Assembly: GCA_963738345.1 (NCBI GenBank)
Contig: CAVTWI010000002.1
Coordinates: forward strand, 6,014,001-6,078,000
Source of the DNA: Bog-159 sp963738345
GTDB taxonomy: Bacteria > Acidobacteriota > Terriglobia > Bryobacterales > Bryobacteraceae
Length of the DNA: 64,000 nt
Direction of reading: 5' to 3'
Of this stretch, positions 8,829 to 17,226 are shown piece after piece. Made by a program: the position numbers and the translations under genes. Below the pieces are notes generated by a model. That model was not told the DNA's origin. It did not search any database and saw nothing but the letters and a program-made list of their open reading frames with translations. Numbering within the stretch: position 1 is the stretch's first letter; every line of letters starts with the position of its first letter.

Positions 8829-10940
8829 CTAATTGCGCGCACCTTTGTAGACCAGGATGCCCTGATCATAGGTCGGGATATAGACGCTGCCGTTGACTAC
8901 GGTGGGCAGAGCAAAGGACGCCGCGGTGAACGGATCAGGACTGGACCAAAGTTCGACGAGGGTACTTGCGTCATAGGCATATACGGTACCGGCCCCGTGG
9001 GTGGTCTGGGTAGTTCCGGCGGCGGTTCCGACGGCCCAAACGACACCGCTGCCTGCCTTCGAACCTTGCGAAGAAACCACGATCGAGCCGCCCGGGTATC
9101 CGGCGTCGGTATAGTGGGGAACCGTGGAACTGATGGGATTGATCAGCAGGCCATTGTAGGTGAAAGTGGCATTGGTCAGTTCCGGATTGAAGGGAGGACT
9201 AATCGTAAGGATGTTGGTATTCCCGGGTATAGCGCCGACCACAGTTTGCTGGCCTCCGGCTGTGAGGGTGTCGCCGGCTACCAGTTGGGTCCCGAAACTG
9301 GTATTAGTGCCGGTGACGGTGTTGCCGGAGGTGGTGATAGTGCCGGTGCCAGGTACCGGGGTGGGGCTATTGTAGGATTTGAGCCCCATCAATCTTTCAT
9401 GGTCGGGCCAGTAATAGAGGGTGTCGTTGTAATAGGCCATGCTGACCACGCGGTCGCACTGGTAGGCCTGCAGAGTGCAGAGGTTTTGGGCGGCGCCGAA
9501 GGGAAAGACGTTGCCGGGATCGCCTTTGACGAATCCGCCTAAGCCGCCCTGGGTCATGACGTAGCCGTAGCCGGCTTTATCCATGGTGACGGCGCGGTTG
9601 ACGCCTTTACCGTCCTGGAATAGCATCACGCCGCTGACCGACATATCCCAATCGTTCTGGTTGAGCGCTTCAAAAACGTAGCCCACGCCGTTTGTGAGCG
9701 GGGGAGTAAGGTAGCGGCCGCCGTATGGTGTGAAGAAATCGGCTGGCGCGGAACCGACGGCACTCGGCGACAACTGAAAGTCCAGAATGCTCTCGCCCCA
9801 GTTGAGGCCATTTTTCTGATAGCCCCCGTTGCCGGTGCCGAAGTAACTGTGGGACACGCCGTTGATGGTGTTGGCGGCGGGACCTCGGCCGGACATCCAG
9901 ATGCCACCGCCCTGGCCGCACCAGTTGGCGGCGTTTTGAAGACCGGTCTTGACGACGTCGGCGCAGGTAGGGGTACCCGTGTTGCCGGTACGACCGGTGG
10001 GGGTGGTGGTAAAGGCAAAGACTTGAGTCAACGCCGAGTTCGCTCCCAGGGTGTAGCCGAAGACCCAGCCATGGTAAGGATCGGCGGCGTTATCTTCGGG
10101 TACGGCGGTGCCAAAGGCGACATAGATCATGGGATTCGGCGTGACGCCTGGCAGGCTGACTTCAAGCAAAGCGGGCCGCTGCAATTCGTTTTGGGCGTAG
10201 AAGCTAATGGTGTTGTCTTTGGTGGCATCGCCCGTTCCGGGAACTGTGGCGCTGAAGGCGATAGTGGAAATGTCGGCGCCGTTTAGGATGTTGAGTTCGT
10301 GAAGCCACCATTCTTTGTAGCCGACCGAGGTTTGGCAATAGCTGGCCAGGAACATCACGGGAGTGGCGCCTGAAACATCGATCACTGGAGTGCCGAGGAT
10401 TCCGGTGAAGGGCAGCGACTGGAACCGTTTCACGACTGCGCCGGTGGGGCCGCAGTCGTCATACCAAAGGGAATTAGTTCCTTGCGGGCCGCCGGTGCCT
10501 TTCCTTTTCCAGAGGAGCGCGCCGTTATCGGCGTCCCAGGCGTAGACCGTATCGTTCAGCGTCTCGACGAGCAGCATGTTGTGGAGGGCGCCGTTTACGT
10601 TGATTTGGGAGACGTAGAGAGGCTGAGTGAAGACGGGATTGTCGGTTTGGCCGGCCGGTAAGTCGTCGGTATCGACGCGGAGGGGCGACCAGGAGGGTTT
10701 GGATAGAGTGACGGTTCCATTTGCCAGTCCGGTGGCGGTGAGCAGGGTTTCGTAGGGGTTATGCGCATCGCGGAGATTATCGTATTGCGACGTAAGGACG
10801 CAGGGAGGAGTACCCACGGCAGGGGGAGTTTTGCATAATTGGCCGAATAGGGGCACGGTGGCAGCGGAAAGGATCATCAATTTGGCGATAGCGAGGGAGC
10901 GGGAGGGAGTAGCAGCAAGGGGATCTGAGTGAAATCGCAT
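8829..10940 (-). CDS. Secreted PQQ/BamB-like beta-propeller protein
   Basis: Starting at ATG 10940, the product has a signal peptide (SLAIAKLMILSAATVPLFGQ) and about 700 residues with blade-like phrases: LVETLNDTVYAWDADNGALLW, YGYVMTQGGLGGF, SVYIPTYDQGILVYKGA. These match the PQQ-binding-like propeller superfamily, whose blades carry a conserved Trp and W-D-A-x-N-G. I see no catalytic or PQQ-binding set, so a structural or binding role is as likely as dehydrogenase activity. An insert of about 60 residues near the C-terminal third (GTNTSFGTQLVAGDTLTAGG) resembles phage tail-type beta repeats. An earlier in-frame start at 11027 would add a non-hydrophobic leader and is rejected. Confidence 0.8.
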   Translation of the reverse strand: MRFHSDPLAATPSRSLAIAKLMILSAATVPLFGQLCKTPPAVGTPPCVLTSQYDNLRDAHNPYETLLTATGLANGTVTLSKPSWSPLRVDTDDLPAGQTDNPVFTQPLYVSQINVNGALHNMLLVETLNDTVYAWDADNGALLWKRKGTGGPQGTNSLWYDDCGPTGAVVKRFQSLPFTGILGTPVIDVSGATPVMFLASYCQTSVGYKEWWLHELNILNGADISTIAFSATVPGTGDATKDNTISFYAQNELQRPALLEVSLPGVTPNPMIYVAFGTAVPEDNAADPYHGWVFGYTLGANSALTQVFAFTTTPTGRTGNTGTPTCADVVKTGLQNAANWCGQGGGIWMSGRGPAANTINGVSHSYFGTGNGGYQKNGLNWGESILDFQLSPSAVGSAPADFFTPYGGRYLTPPLTNGVGYVFEALNQNDWDMSVSGVMLFQDGKGVNRAVTMDKAGYGYVMTQGGLGGFVKGDPGNVFPFGAAQNLCTLQAYQCDRVVSMAYYNDTLYYWPDHERLMGLKSYNSPTPVPGTGTITTSGNTVTGTNTSFGTQLVAGDTLTAGGQQTVVGAIPGNTNILTISPPFNPELTNATFTYNGLLINPISSTVPHYTDAGYPGGSIVVSSQGSKAGSGVVWAVGTAAGTTQTTHGAGTVYAYDASTLVELWSSPDPFTAASFALPTVVNGSVYIPTYDQGILVYKGARN

Positions 10941-11254
10941 ACCGCAATCTTCTTCGATATTTTGGTGCGGGTCAATACATTTTTCAAGAATAAGGGTACT
11001 AGGACGGATGCAACCGGTGTCGGCCAAATGGCCTATTTTTAAGGAGATATCACCCCGGTATATTCCGTCGAGTTTGGTTATTCCAAAGGGTTTGGGCGAG
11101 ATGCGGGTCGCCGCCCGTAGGTTTAACGCGTTAATTTACATAACTAAATTAGCGACGCTTCGCGCTGGAAAATCACCCGATTTTCGAGTGGGAATGGCTG
11201 GCGAGTTTAGCGGGACAAGTGAACCGAGCTCCGCAGGCATCGAACGTGGTGACT
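10941..11254. other. Intergenic region with palindromes, no gene seen
   Basis: This stretch is AT-richer than its surroundings and I find no supported gene in it. It contains a perfect 12-bp palindrome TTAACGCGTTAA (11123-11134) directly joined to an inverted repeat TAATTTA/TAAATTA (11132-11138 and 11145-11151). GGCCAAATGGCC lies near 11024. These could be operator or promoter elements for the leftward propeller gene, but nothing in the sequence proves it. Confidence 0.4.
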
Positions 11255-11854
11255 TCATGCGCGAGATAGCCGAGGATGACGCGGCGCGGTTCTTCTTGAG
11301 TCTGGGCCGAGATTGAGGATGTTGCCTTTCAGAAGTTTCAGGGCGATCCAGGTACCGAAGTCTTCGCTCCGGGGATCAAGCGGATCTGGCGGCACTGTAA
11401 CGCCAGCCAAGGCGCTGGTGATCTGCTCGACGAAGCGCTTGGAGTCCGAACTGTACGATTTGGCGAGATCCTGCCATTTGCGCCAGACGGTCTGTTTTGC
11501 AAGGTAGCGGCGGTACAGTTCATCGACCGTCGTGGTATCGCCGTAGACTCCGCTGCTGGTGATCACGGGGACGACTTTGCCGGCGTTCGGGACGGTCGAG
11601 GTTTGGCCAGGTTGAAACGGGCGTGAACAAGAGTTATCCCAACCAATTTTGCTGCTGCCATCCGGCAACATTCCAATCGCATTATAGTTGAGCCGCCGGC
11701 GCGGAATTCTATTGTTTGCGGACCGGTTTTGATGATGTGGAGAATGGAATCCGGCACGGCCAGCGGGGTGCTTTGCGCATACAGGGACACAGCTATTGCG
11801 CAAAGCGGGAGGGTCCGTTTGAGGGGGAGCCACCTGCTTGTAATTCCTTCGCAT
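11255..11854 (-). pseudogene. Frame-broken remnant of a secreted hypothetical protein
   Basis: Two minus-strand frames each hold part of one plausible protein. One frame (about 11563-11840) gives a signal-peptide-like start (LKRTLPLCAIAVSLYAQST) followed by PLAVPDSILHIIKTGPQTIE. The other frame continues with DGSSKIGWDNS, VITSSGVYGDTTTVDELYRR and a helical stretch ending LKLLKGNILNLGPDSRR. Joining them needs a frame change near 11690. No start codon exists in the signal-peptide frame. The family is not recognised. The neighbouring GloVer remnant at 11908 suggests this whole stretch is decaying rather than merely mis-sequenced. Confidence 0.55.
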
Positions 11855-11907
11855 ACTAATGATGGCAGATTAGAAGGTGGAAGAGTAGTTTTGCCGGAGG
11901 CGACCCG

Positions 11908-11985
11908 CTAGGGTGTGTAGCGGAACGCTGTGCCGAAGAAGTTATCGCCCCCGTAGTAAGTGGTGCCGTACACTTCGCCGTTCTT
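11908..11985 (-). pseudogene. C-terminal relic of a GloVer-repeat protein
   Basis: Twenty-five codons ending in TAG read KNGEVYGTTYYGGDNFFGTA followed by FRYTP. This is one GloVer repeat (x-G-x-x-Y-G-T-T-x-x-G-G-x-x-x-x-G-T-x-F) as found eight or so times in the intact gene at 12991-14322. Upstream of 11985 the frame breaks. A TA module and a DUF433 gene now lie between this relic and the intact paralogue. Confidence 0.7.
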
Positions 11986-12059
11986 GGAACAGGGCGGTCA
12001 GGGGTGGCGCGATTGACGACATCCAGGCGCGCTACACTACAGAGTAGATTCACGATTCC

Positions 12060-12386
12060 ATGAACGTCACCCTCAAAAACAAAACCAGGACACCCCTCGT
12101 GGTGCCACCGTCCGTGCGCCGGAAAGCCGGCCATCGGAATGGGGAAGATCTCGAATTCAGGGTGGCCGGGGGAGTGATTACCATCCTTCCCAAACTCCCG
12201 ACGGCGGACGATGAGTACACGCCCGAGCAGCGTCGAGCCATCGACGCCCGACTGGCCAAAGCCGATGCCGGCCTGAAGGCTGGCCGCGTGTCCAAAGCTT
12301 TTTCAGACCACGCCGAATTCATCGCCGATCTGCACAAGGAAGCCGCGAAGGTCCCCGCCAGAAGCACCAAACGCCTGGCCAAATGA
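12060..12386 (+). CDS. AbrB/MazE-like antitoxin
   Basis: The N-terminus reads like a swapped-hairpin AbrB domain (MNVTLKNKTRTPLVVPPSVR, then a hydrophobic strand VAGGVITILPKLP). A helical tail follows (YTPEQRRAIDARLAKADAGL) of the type that wraps a toxin. The stop overlaps the start of the downstream RelE-like gene by ATGA, the usual antitoxin-first TA arrangement. A degenerate paralogue with the same gene order lies at 29261-29600 and shares the YT-QRR-I-RL-KA pattern. Autorepression through the AbrB domain is expected from the family but no operator was identified. Confidence 0.75.
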   Translation: MNVTLKNKTRTPLVVPPSVRRKAGHRNGEDLEFRVAGGVITILPKLPTADDEYTPEQRRAIDARLAKADAGLKAGRVSKAFSDHAEFIADLHKEAAKVPARSTKRLAK

Positions 12387-12667
12387 AACTCCAGAGGACT
12401 TCTCATTTTGCGCGCGCGTACGCTAAGGCGCCTAAAGAGGTCCAGACAGCGTTCGATAAGCAATCGGGTCTCTTACTCCAGAACCTCCTGCACCCGTCCC
12501 TCCGCGCCAAAAAGTATGACGAAGCCAAAGACCGATGGCGGGGGCGGGTGACGAAGGACTGGCGATTCTACTTTCTAATTCAAGACGATATCTATATCGA
12601 AAGATATCACCCGTCACCCGAAATAGACGATCATCTTACGAAGACGGCGGAGGCGAAATCTGCCTGA
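12383..12667 (+). CDS. RelE/ParE-superfamily toxin
   Basis: The 94-residue product has two N-terminal helices (SHFARAYAKAPKEVQTAFDK) and the beta-sheet core SLRAKKYDEAKDRWRGRVTK, then DWRFYFLIQDDIYIERYHP, typical of RelE/ParE folds. RelE-type toxins cleave mRNA in the ribosome while ParE-type toxins poison gyrase; which applies cannot be decided by eye. It starts inside the antitoxin stop (ATGA). The homologous toxin at 29597 lacks the helical N-terminal half, so this copy is the intact one. Confidence 0.78.
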   Translation: MKLQRTSHFARAYAKAPKEVQTAFDKQSGLLLQNLLHPSLRAKKYDEAKDRWRGRVTKDWRFYFLIQDDIYIERYHPSPEIDDHLTKTAEAKSA

Positions 12668-12742
12668 TGCGGGACGAGGCGAGCGACGAGGCCGCGTGAC
12701 TTCGCCAATCCGTGGCAATACGACGAGAGGCAGGGTACGATA

Positions 12743-13000
12743 ATGCTGGCAACTCTTGATTGGTCCCAGTGCGCTGCCGTGGAAAGCATCCCCGGCAAGC
12801 GCAGCGGGGCATGGGTGTTCAAGGGCACCCGGACGCCAGTCTCCACGGTGTTCGAGAACCTTCAAGACATGGATATTGACGAACTGGTGGAAGAGTTCGG
12901 CGTGACGCGGGAGCAGGTCAGTGCTGTGCTGGTATTCGCTGCGCGCAGCGCCGAGGCCCCATACCTCATTGGTAATGCGGGAAGAAAGCATTACATTTGA
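12743..13000 (+). CDS. DUF433 family protein (orphan antitoxin-like)
   Basis: The 85-residue product shows the DUF433 pattern: GAWVFKGTRTPVSTVFENL followed by a small helix-turn-helix-like segment (IDELVEEFGVTREQVSAVL). DUF433 genes are commonly followed by a DUF5615 PIN-like toxin gene. Here the gene instead runs 10 bases into the end of the convergent GloVer gene and no toxin is present. It may be a solitary antitoxin left after loss of its partner. A purine-rich stretch upstream (GAGAGGCAGGG) can serve as ribosome binding site. Confidence 0.75.
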   Translation: MLATLDWSQCAAVESIPGKRSGAWVFKGTRTPVSTVFENLQDMDIDELVEEFGVTREQVSAVLVFAARSAEAPYLIGNAGRKHYI

Positions 13001-14322
13001 GGAGTCAGCGCGAAGACCGTTCCACTGTCCGTGTTAGGGACGCCATAGGTGGTGCCGTAGAGGGTTTCGCCCGGTCCAATAACTACGCCCGCGTAAGGAT
13101 TGGCGGCGCCGCTGGACGGTTGGGGGAAGCTGTAGAGCACCGTCATTGTCCATGGGCCTCCGGGGGAGGCTGGCGGCGCGAGCGAGAATACCATGCCACC
13201 GCCATGGGCTCCGCCGTCCGTCGTCGTGCCGTAAAGCACCTCGCCGCGGCCGATTGCCAGGGTTCCTTGCGCATCGACCCCAAGCGCCTTGCCGGAGTAC
13301 CCAAAGCTGTAGAGCACTGTTTCTGTCCACGTGCCTCCAGGGGAAGTTGGGGGCGTTACGGCGAACACCGTGCCGCAGCCGAGATTGCCGCCGCAAGGGA
13401 CGCTTCCCCCGTTTTCGGTCGTGCCGTATAGGACTCCGCCTCTGCCGATGGCCACGCCGGCGCCGGGAACGGCTCCGTCAGGCATGCCGGTAAACTCATG
13501 CAGCACCGCTTCGGTCCAGGGGGCGCCCGGCGATGCGGGCGGGGTCAACGAGAACACCACGCCGCACCCCAGGCCGACACCCTTACACGGAGCGTGGCCG
13601 CCATTTTGGGTGGTCCCGTAGAGCACGCCGCCTTCGCCGATCGCCAGACTTGAGCTGGGCGCGAAGCCGTCGCTGCTGGAGAAGCTGTGTAGGATTGCTT
13701 CCTTCCACTCGCCATACGGGGATGAGGGCGGCGTTAAAGAGAACACGGCGCCGTACAGGAGAGAGCTTCCGCCGCTTAGTGCGGTACCGTAAAGCGTGCC
13801 ATCCGCTCCGATCGCCAGGGCCCCGTAGGGATCGCTGCCGTCGGCCGGAGCGCCGGTGAAGTTGTGGAGCACGGTCTCAATCCAAGAGGTGTTAGGGTCG
13901 ACGGGCGGAGTGAGCGCGAAGACCGTGCCAAGATTTGAGCTCCCGCCGCTGTAGGTGGCGCCATACAAGACTCCGTGCGGGCTGATTACCAGGCCACCCG
14001 GATTCTGCCCGTCGGTTGGAAAACCGGCGAAGTTGTGGAGCACCGTCTCGCGCCATTCGCCCCCTGGAGTTGTTGGTGGCGACAGTGAGAACACCGTACC
14101 GAAGCCCGCACTTCCGCCGATGCTGGTGGTCCCATACAGCACACCGCCTTCGCCGATTGTCACGCCAGCATAGGGATTGCCGCCCTTGGCGGGCGCAGCG
14201 GGAGTGAACTGGTGTAGCGTGATCTGCACGGGCGTCGTTTGAGCAAACGCGTGAGATGCGCAGAAGAGAAATGAAGTTAAGAACGCAGCACTGGATGTTA
14301 GCTTTCGCTGCTGGATTGTCAT
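12991..14322 (-). CDS. Secreted GloVer tandem-repeat protein (choice-of-anchor type)
   Basis: A signal peptide (AAFLTSFLFCASHAFAQ) precedes about eight repeats of roughly 50 residues. Each contains a phrase such as GVLYGTTSIGGSAGFGTVFS, LYGATYSGGSSNLGTVFALT or LYGTTTDGGAHGGGMVFSLA, separated by TVLHNF or AILHSF beta strands. This is the GloVer repeat seen in acidobacterial and verrucomicrobial surface proteins, probably a beta-propeller-like fold; its function is unknown. The stop overlaps the end of the convergent DUF433 gene by 10 bases. A one-repeat relic lies about 1 kb beyond its 3' end. A perfect 17-bp palindrome sits upstream of the start. Confidence 0.88.
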   Translation of the reverse strand: MTIQQRKLTSSAAFLTSFLFCASHAFAQTTPVQITLHQFTPAAPAKGGNPYAGVTIGEGGVLYGTTSIGGSAGFGTVFSLSPPTTPGGEWRETVLHNFAGFPTDGQNPGGLVISPHGVLYGATYSGGSSNLGTVFALTPPVDPNTSWIETVLHNFTGAPADGSDPYGALAIGADGTLYGTALSGGSSLLYGAVFSLTPPSSPYGEWKEAILHSFSSSDGFAPSSSLAIGEGGVLYGTTQNGGHAPCKGVGLGCGVVFSLTPPASPGAPWTEAVLHEFTGMPDGAVPGAGVAIGRGGVLYGTTENGGSVPCGGNLGCGTVFAVTPPTSPGGTWTETVLYSFGYSGKALGVDAQGTLAIGRGEVLYGTTTDGGAHGGGMVFSLAPPASPGGPWTMTVLYSFPQPSSGAANPYAGVVIGPGETLYGTTYGVPNTDSGTVFALTPQM

Positions 14323-14351
14323 GGTTCTTCACATGGGCGAGACATTGCTAA

Positions 14352-14368
14352 ACCTATATCATATAGGT
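14352..14368. promoter_or_regulatory. Perfect 17-bp palindrome upstream of the GloVer gene
   Basis: ACCTATAT-C-ATATAGGT reads identically on both strands except for the central base. It lies about 30 bases upstream of the leftward GloVer gene start (14322) and about 90 bases before rpe on the other strand. On the minus strand it contains TATGAT, a fair -10 box. A regulator binding there could control either gene. The function is inference from position and symmetry. Confidence 0.5.
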
Positions 14369-14459
14369 GCAGGACACACCCTTACGGTCGTCGCTTTGCT
14401 TAAAGTCATGGCGCGGAATGAAGCATTCACGGGCATGGTAAAATCGGCTTCATTCGCCA

Positions 14460-15134
14460 ATGATCGAGATACTTCCATCCATACTGGCTGCGGATTTCAC
14501 CCGTTTGGGGGAAGAGATCGCACGGGTCGAAAAGGGCGGCGCGACGATGCTGCATCTGGATGTGATGGATGGCCATTTCGTCCAGAACCTAACGATTGGG
14601 CCGCCGGTAGTGGCTTCCATTCGCAAGATCACGAAGTCGACGCTGGATGTTCACCTGATGATCACGGATCCGGACAAGTACGCTCCTATCTTTATTGAAG
14701 CGGGGGCGGACCAGGTGACGGTGCATCAGGAAGCGTGCAGGCATTTGGACGGGACGCTGCGAGAGATCCAGCGGGCGGGGGCGCGGGCGGGAGTGGTGAT
14801 CAACCCGGCGACTCCGGTGTCGGCTATTGAAGAAGTGCTGGGGCTGGCGGATTATGTCCTGGTGATGAGCGTGAATCCGGGATTTGGCGGGCAGCAGTTC
14901 ATTCCGTATACGCTCGAAAAAGTACGGCGGCTGGACGCCTTGCGGCGGGAGCGGCGGTTGGGATTCCACATCGAGATTGATGGCGGGATCACGAAGGCCA
15001 ACATTGCGGAGGCGGTACGGGCGGGCTGTGACTGGATGGTCACAGGGTCGTCTGTATTTCACACCGCGGACCCGGCGGCGGCGGTGGCGGAATTGCGGCA
15101 AGCCGCGCTTGAGGCGCACGCGTTCCGGTGTTAG
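14460..15134 (+). CDS. rpe: Ribulose-phosphate 3-epimerase
   Basis: The 224-residue product has the full set of family motifs: PSILAADF at the N-terminus, HLDVMDGHFVQN with the metal-binding His and Asp, DVHLMI, VLVMSVNPGFGGQ, HIEIDGGI and the phosphate-binding VTGSSVFH. The enzyme interconverts ribulose 5-phosphate and xylulose 5-phosphate in the pentose phosphate pathway. Length and motif order are normal and no frame break is seen. It precedes the BamD-like gene by about 90 bases, so co-transcription is possible but not shown. Confidence 0.97.
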   Translation: MIEILPSILAADFTRLGEEIARVEKGGATMLHLDVMDGHFVQNLTIGPPVVASIRKITKSTLDVHLMITDPDKYAPIFIEAGADQVTVHQEACRHLDGTLREIQRAGARAGVVINPATPVSAIEEVLGLADYVLVMSVNPGFGGQQFIPYTLEKVRRLDALRRERRLGFHIEIDGGITKANIAEAVRAGCDWMVTGSSVFHTADPAAAVAELRQAALEAHAFRC

Positions 15135-15224
15135 GCGGGGTTGGCGCGGGGTAGCGGGCACTCAGCAGAGGTGGAGATGCAATTGCTATCCTATGTCTAA
15201 AGCGAAATTTTTGGCACGAGCATA

Positions 15225-16649
15225 ATGATGTATCCACGCATTCTTCATACCCTGATTGCGGTAACCGCGGTGGCGGGCCTGCTGAGTTCCTGCGGTATTC
15301 GCCGCCATAAGTACGCCGATCCGATCACTAAGAACACCGAACAGCCGGACAAGGTGCTCTTCGACCGGGCCATTAACGATATCGAGCATAGCCGCTACGA
15401 AATCGCGCGGCTCACGCTGCAGACGCTGATCAATACGTACGACAGTAGCGAATTCCTGGCGAAGGCGAAGCTGGCGATCGCCGACAGTTGGTTCCGCGAG
15501 GGCGGAGCGCACGGGTTGGCGCAGGCAGAGGCGGAGTACAAGGATTTCGAGCTGTTCTATCCGAACATGGAGGAAGCGGCGGAAGCGCAGGAACGGGTTT
15601 GCGATATCCACTATAAGCAGATGGATAAGGCGGATCGGGATCCGCTGCACGCGATCCGTGCGGAGGACGAGTGCCGTCAGTTGCTGCTGCAATATCCGAA
15701 TAGCAAGTTCGCTCCGGAGACGCAACAGAAGTTGCGCGACGTACAGGAGGTGCTGGCAATGCACGAGTACGTGGCGGCCGCTTTTTATCATCACAAAGGG
15801 GCGATGCCGGCGGCGGCCAACCGACTGACGGGACTAGTGGATCAGTATCCTCTATTTAGCAGCGCGGACGAAGCGTTGTGGATGTTGGGCGATTCGTATG
15901 ACCGGATGGGGGACCGATTTGAAGACCGGTCGGCGGGGGCGTACAGCCGGCTCGTGAAGGATTATCCGTTGAGCCCGCACGCGGACGCGGCGAAGAAGAA
16001 GTTGGAAGCGATGAAGCGTCCGGTGCCGGCGGCGGATCCGGTGGCTTACGCGCGAATGAAGTACGAGTTGGAAAACAGGAATGCTCCGAGCCGTTTGGCA
16101 AAGACGATGGATCTGTTCAAGCGGAATCCGGACACGCGCATGGCGGCCAAGGGCGGATCGCCGGTGATGACGGCGCTGCGGCCGGGAATTCCGGTAAGCG
16201 TGCCGCAGGGCGCGGGCGTGGCTGGCGCAACGACTCCGGGCGCGGCGTCGATTGGCGTGAGTGATGTTTCGGTGGGGACGGTTTCGGATACTAAGGAACT
16301 GGACAACCGGCCGGACGCGCGGCAGAATCCACCTGCGGGGACGGCGGCGGCTCCGGCGGCGGCAGCACCGGGCGATCCGGCGTTGAAGCCGGGTGAAGCG
16401 GCGGCGGCCACTCCGCAGCAGCCTTTCGCCACGAACCATCCGTTGACCGAGAAAGACAAGAAGTTGGCGATGAAGAAGATGGCGGAGAAGCAGAAGCGCG
16501 ACAAGAAAGCCGCGGAGAAGGCGGCGAAGACGGGGACGCTTCCGCCGACGAAGCCGACCGCGCCTCCGGCGGAAGCTTCGGGGCCGGCTTCGACCACCAC
16601 CCCGGCAGTGCCCGCGTCCACTCCTCCGGGAACCGCGCCACATCAATAG
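15225..16649 (+). CDS. bamD: BamD/YfiO-like outer-membrane assembly lipoprotein with long basic tail
   Basis: A lipoprotein signal ends in LLSSCGIRR. The following 250 residues are TPR-like helices (RAINDIEHSRYEIARLTLQT, AQAEAEYKDFELFYPNMEEA, ANRLTGLVDQYPLFSSADEA) as in BamD, the TPR lipoprotein that helps insert beta-barrel proteins. The product is unusually long at 474 residues. Its last 200 residues are Ala/Pro/Gly-rich low-complexity sequence with a Lys-rich patch (KKLAMKKMAEKQKRDKKAAE) that typical BamD lacks. The next gene, a response regulator, starts 2 bases after the stop. The BamD assignment rests on fold and lipobox; another TPR lipoprotein of the same superfamily is possible. Confidence 0.8.
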   Translation: MMYPRILHTLIAVTAVAGLLSSCGIRRHKYADPITKNTEQPDKVLFDRAINDIEHSRYEIARLTLQTLINTYDSSEFLAKAKLAIADSWFREGGAHGLAQAEAEYKDFELFYPNMEEAAEAQERVCDIHYKQMDKADRDPLHAIRAEDECRQLLLQYPNSKFAPETQQKLRDVQEVLAMHEYVAAAFYHHKGAMPAAANRLTGLVDQYPLFSSADEALWMLGDSYDRMGDRFEDRSAGAYSRLVKDYPLSPHADAAKKKLEAMKRPVPAADPVAYARMKYELENRNAPSRLAKTMDLFKRNPDTRMAAKGGSPVMTALRPGIPVSVPQGAGVAGATTPGAASIGVSDVSVGTVSDTKELDNRPDARQNPPAGTAAAPAAAAPGDPALKPGEAAAATPQQPFATNHPLTEKDKKLAMKKMAEKQKRDKKAAEKAAKTGTLPPTKPTAPPAEASGPASTTTPAVPASTPPGTAPHQ

Positions 16650-16651
16650 AG

Positions 16652-17221
16652 ATGGCGCGCATTCTGCTGGCGGACGACAGCCCACACGCGCAACGCATGG
16701 GCGAACAGATCCTGAGCGAAGAAGGCTACGAGGTAGTGACAGTCAGCGATGGCGACTCCGCGTTGCTGCGCCTGGAAGACGTGGATCCGGACCTGGTGCT
16801 GGCGGACGTGGTGATGCCGCATCGAACGGGCTACGAAATCTGCCAGTACGTGAAGCTGAGCCCGCGGCACAGGCATGTACGCGTAGTTCTGACGGCGGGA
16901 TTGAAGGACCAGTTCGACGAGGCGGAAGCGCGGCGGGTACAATCGGACGGCATGGTGCAGAAGCCTTTCGAGGCCTCGGTGCTGATGGGGGTGATCAAGC
17001 CACTGGTGGGCACGGCGGCGAAGGCACGGGGGTCGGCACTTCCGGCGGCGGCGCGAGGTGCAGGCTCGGCAGCGAAACGGGCGGCGACGAAGACTCCGGT
17101 GGTGGCGCTGATCGACCCGGAACGGGTGCGCGCGGCGGTGACGGTGGCCCTAGACGCTTCCCTCTCTGGTATGATTGACGAGATTACCGAGAAGGTGCTG
17201 ATCGCGCTCGGTACGCGTTAG
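16652..17221 (+). CDS. Response regulator with receiver domain and C-terminal extension
   Basis: The receiver domain has ILLADDSPHAQRM (acidic pair), VLADVVMPHRTG with the phospho-acceptor Asp at about residue 52, VVLTAG and the conserved Lys in VQKPFEAS. No DNA-binding domain follows. Instead there is an Ala-rich linker and a short conserved-looking helix (DEITEKVLIALGTR) preceded by VVALIDPERVRAAVTVALD. It sits 2 bases after the BamD-like gene and 5 bases before yajQ, so all three are probably co-transcribed. The output is likely protein-protein interaction. No kinase is adjacent. Confidence 0.88.
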   Translation: MARILLADDSPHAQRMGEQILSEEGYEVVTVSDGDSALLRLEDVDPDLVLADVVMPHRTGYEICQYVKLSPRHRHVRVVLTAGLKDQFDEAEARRVQSDGMVQKPFEASVLMGVIKPLVGTAAKARGSALPAAARGAGSAAKRAATKTPVVALIDPERVRAAVTVALDASLSGMIDEITEKVLIALGTR

Positions 17222-17226
17222 AACAT

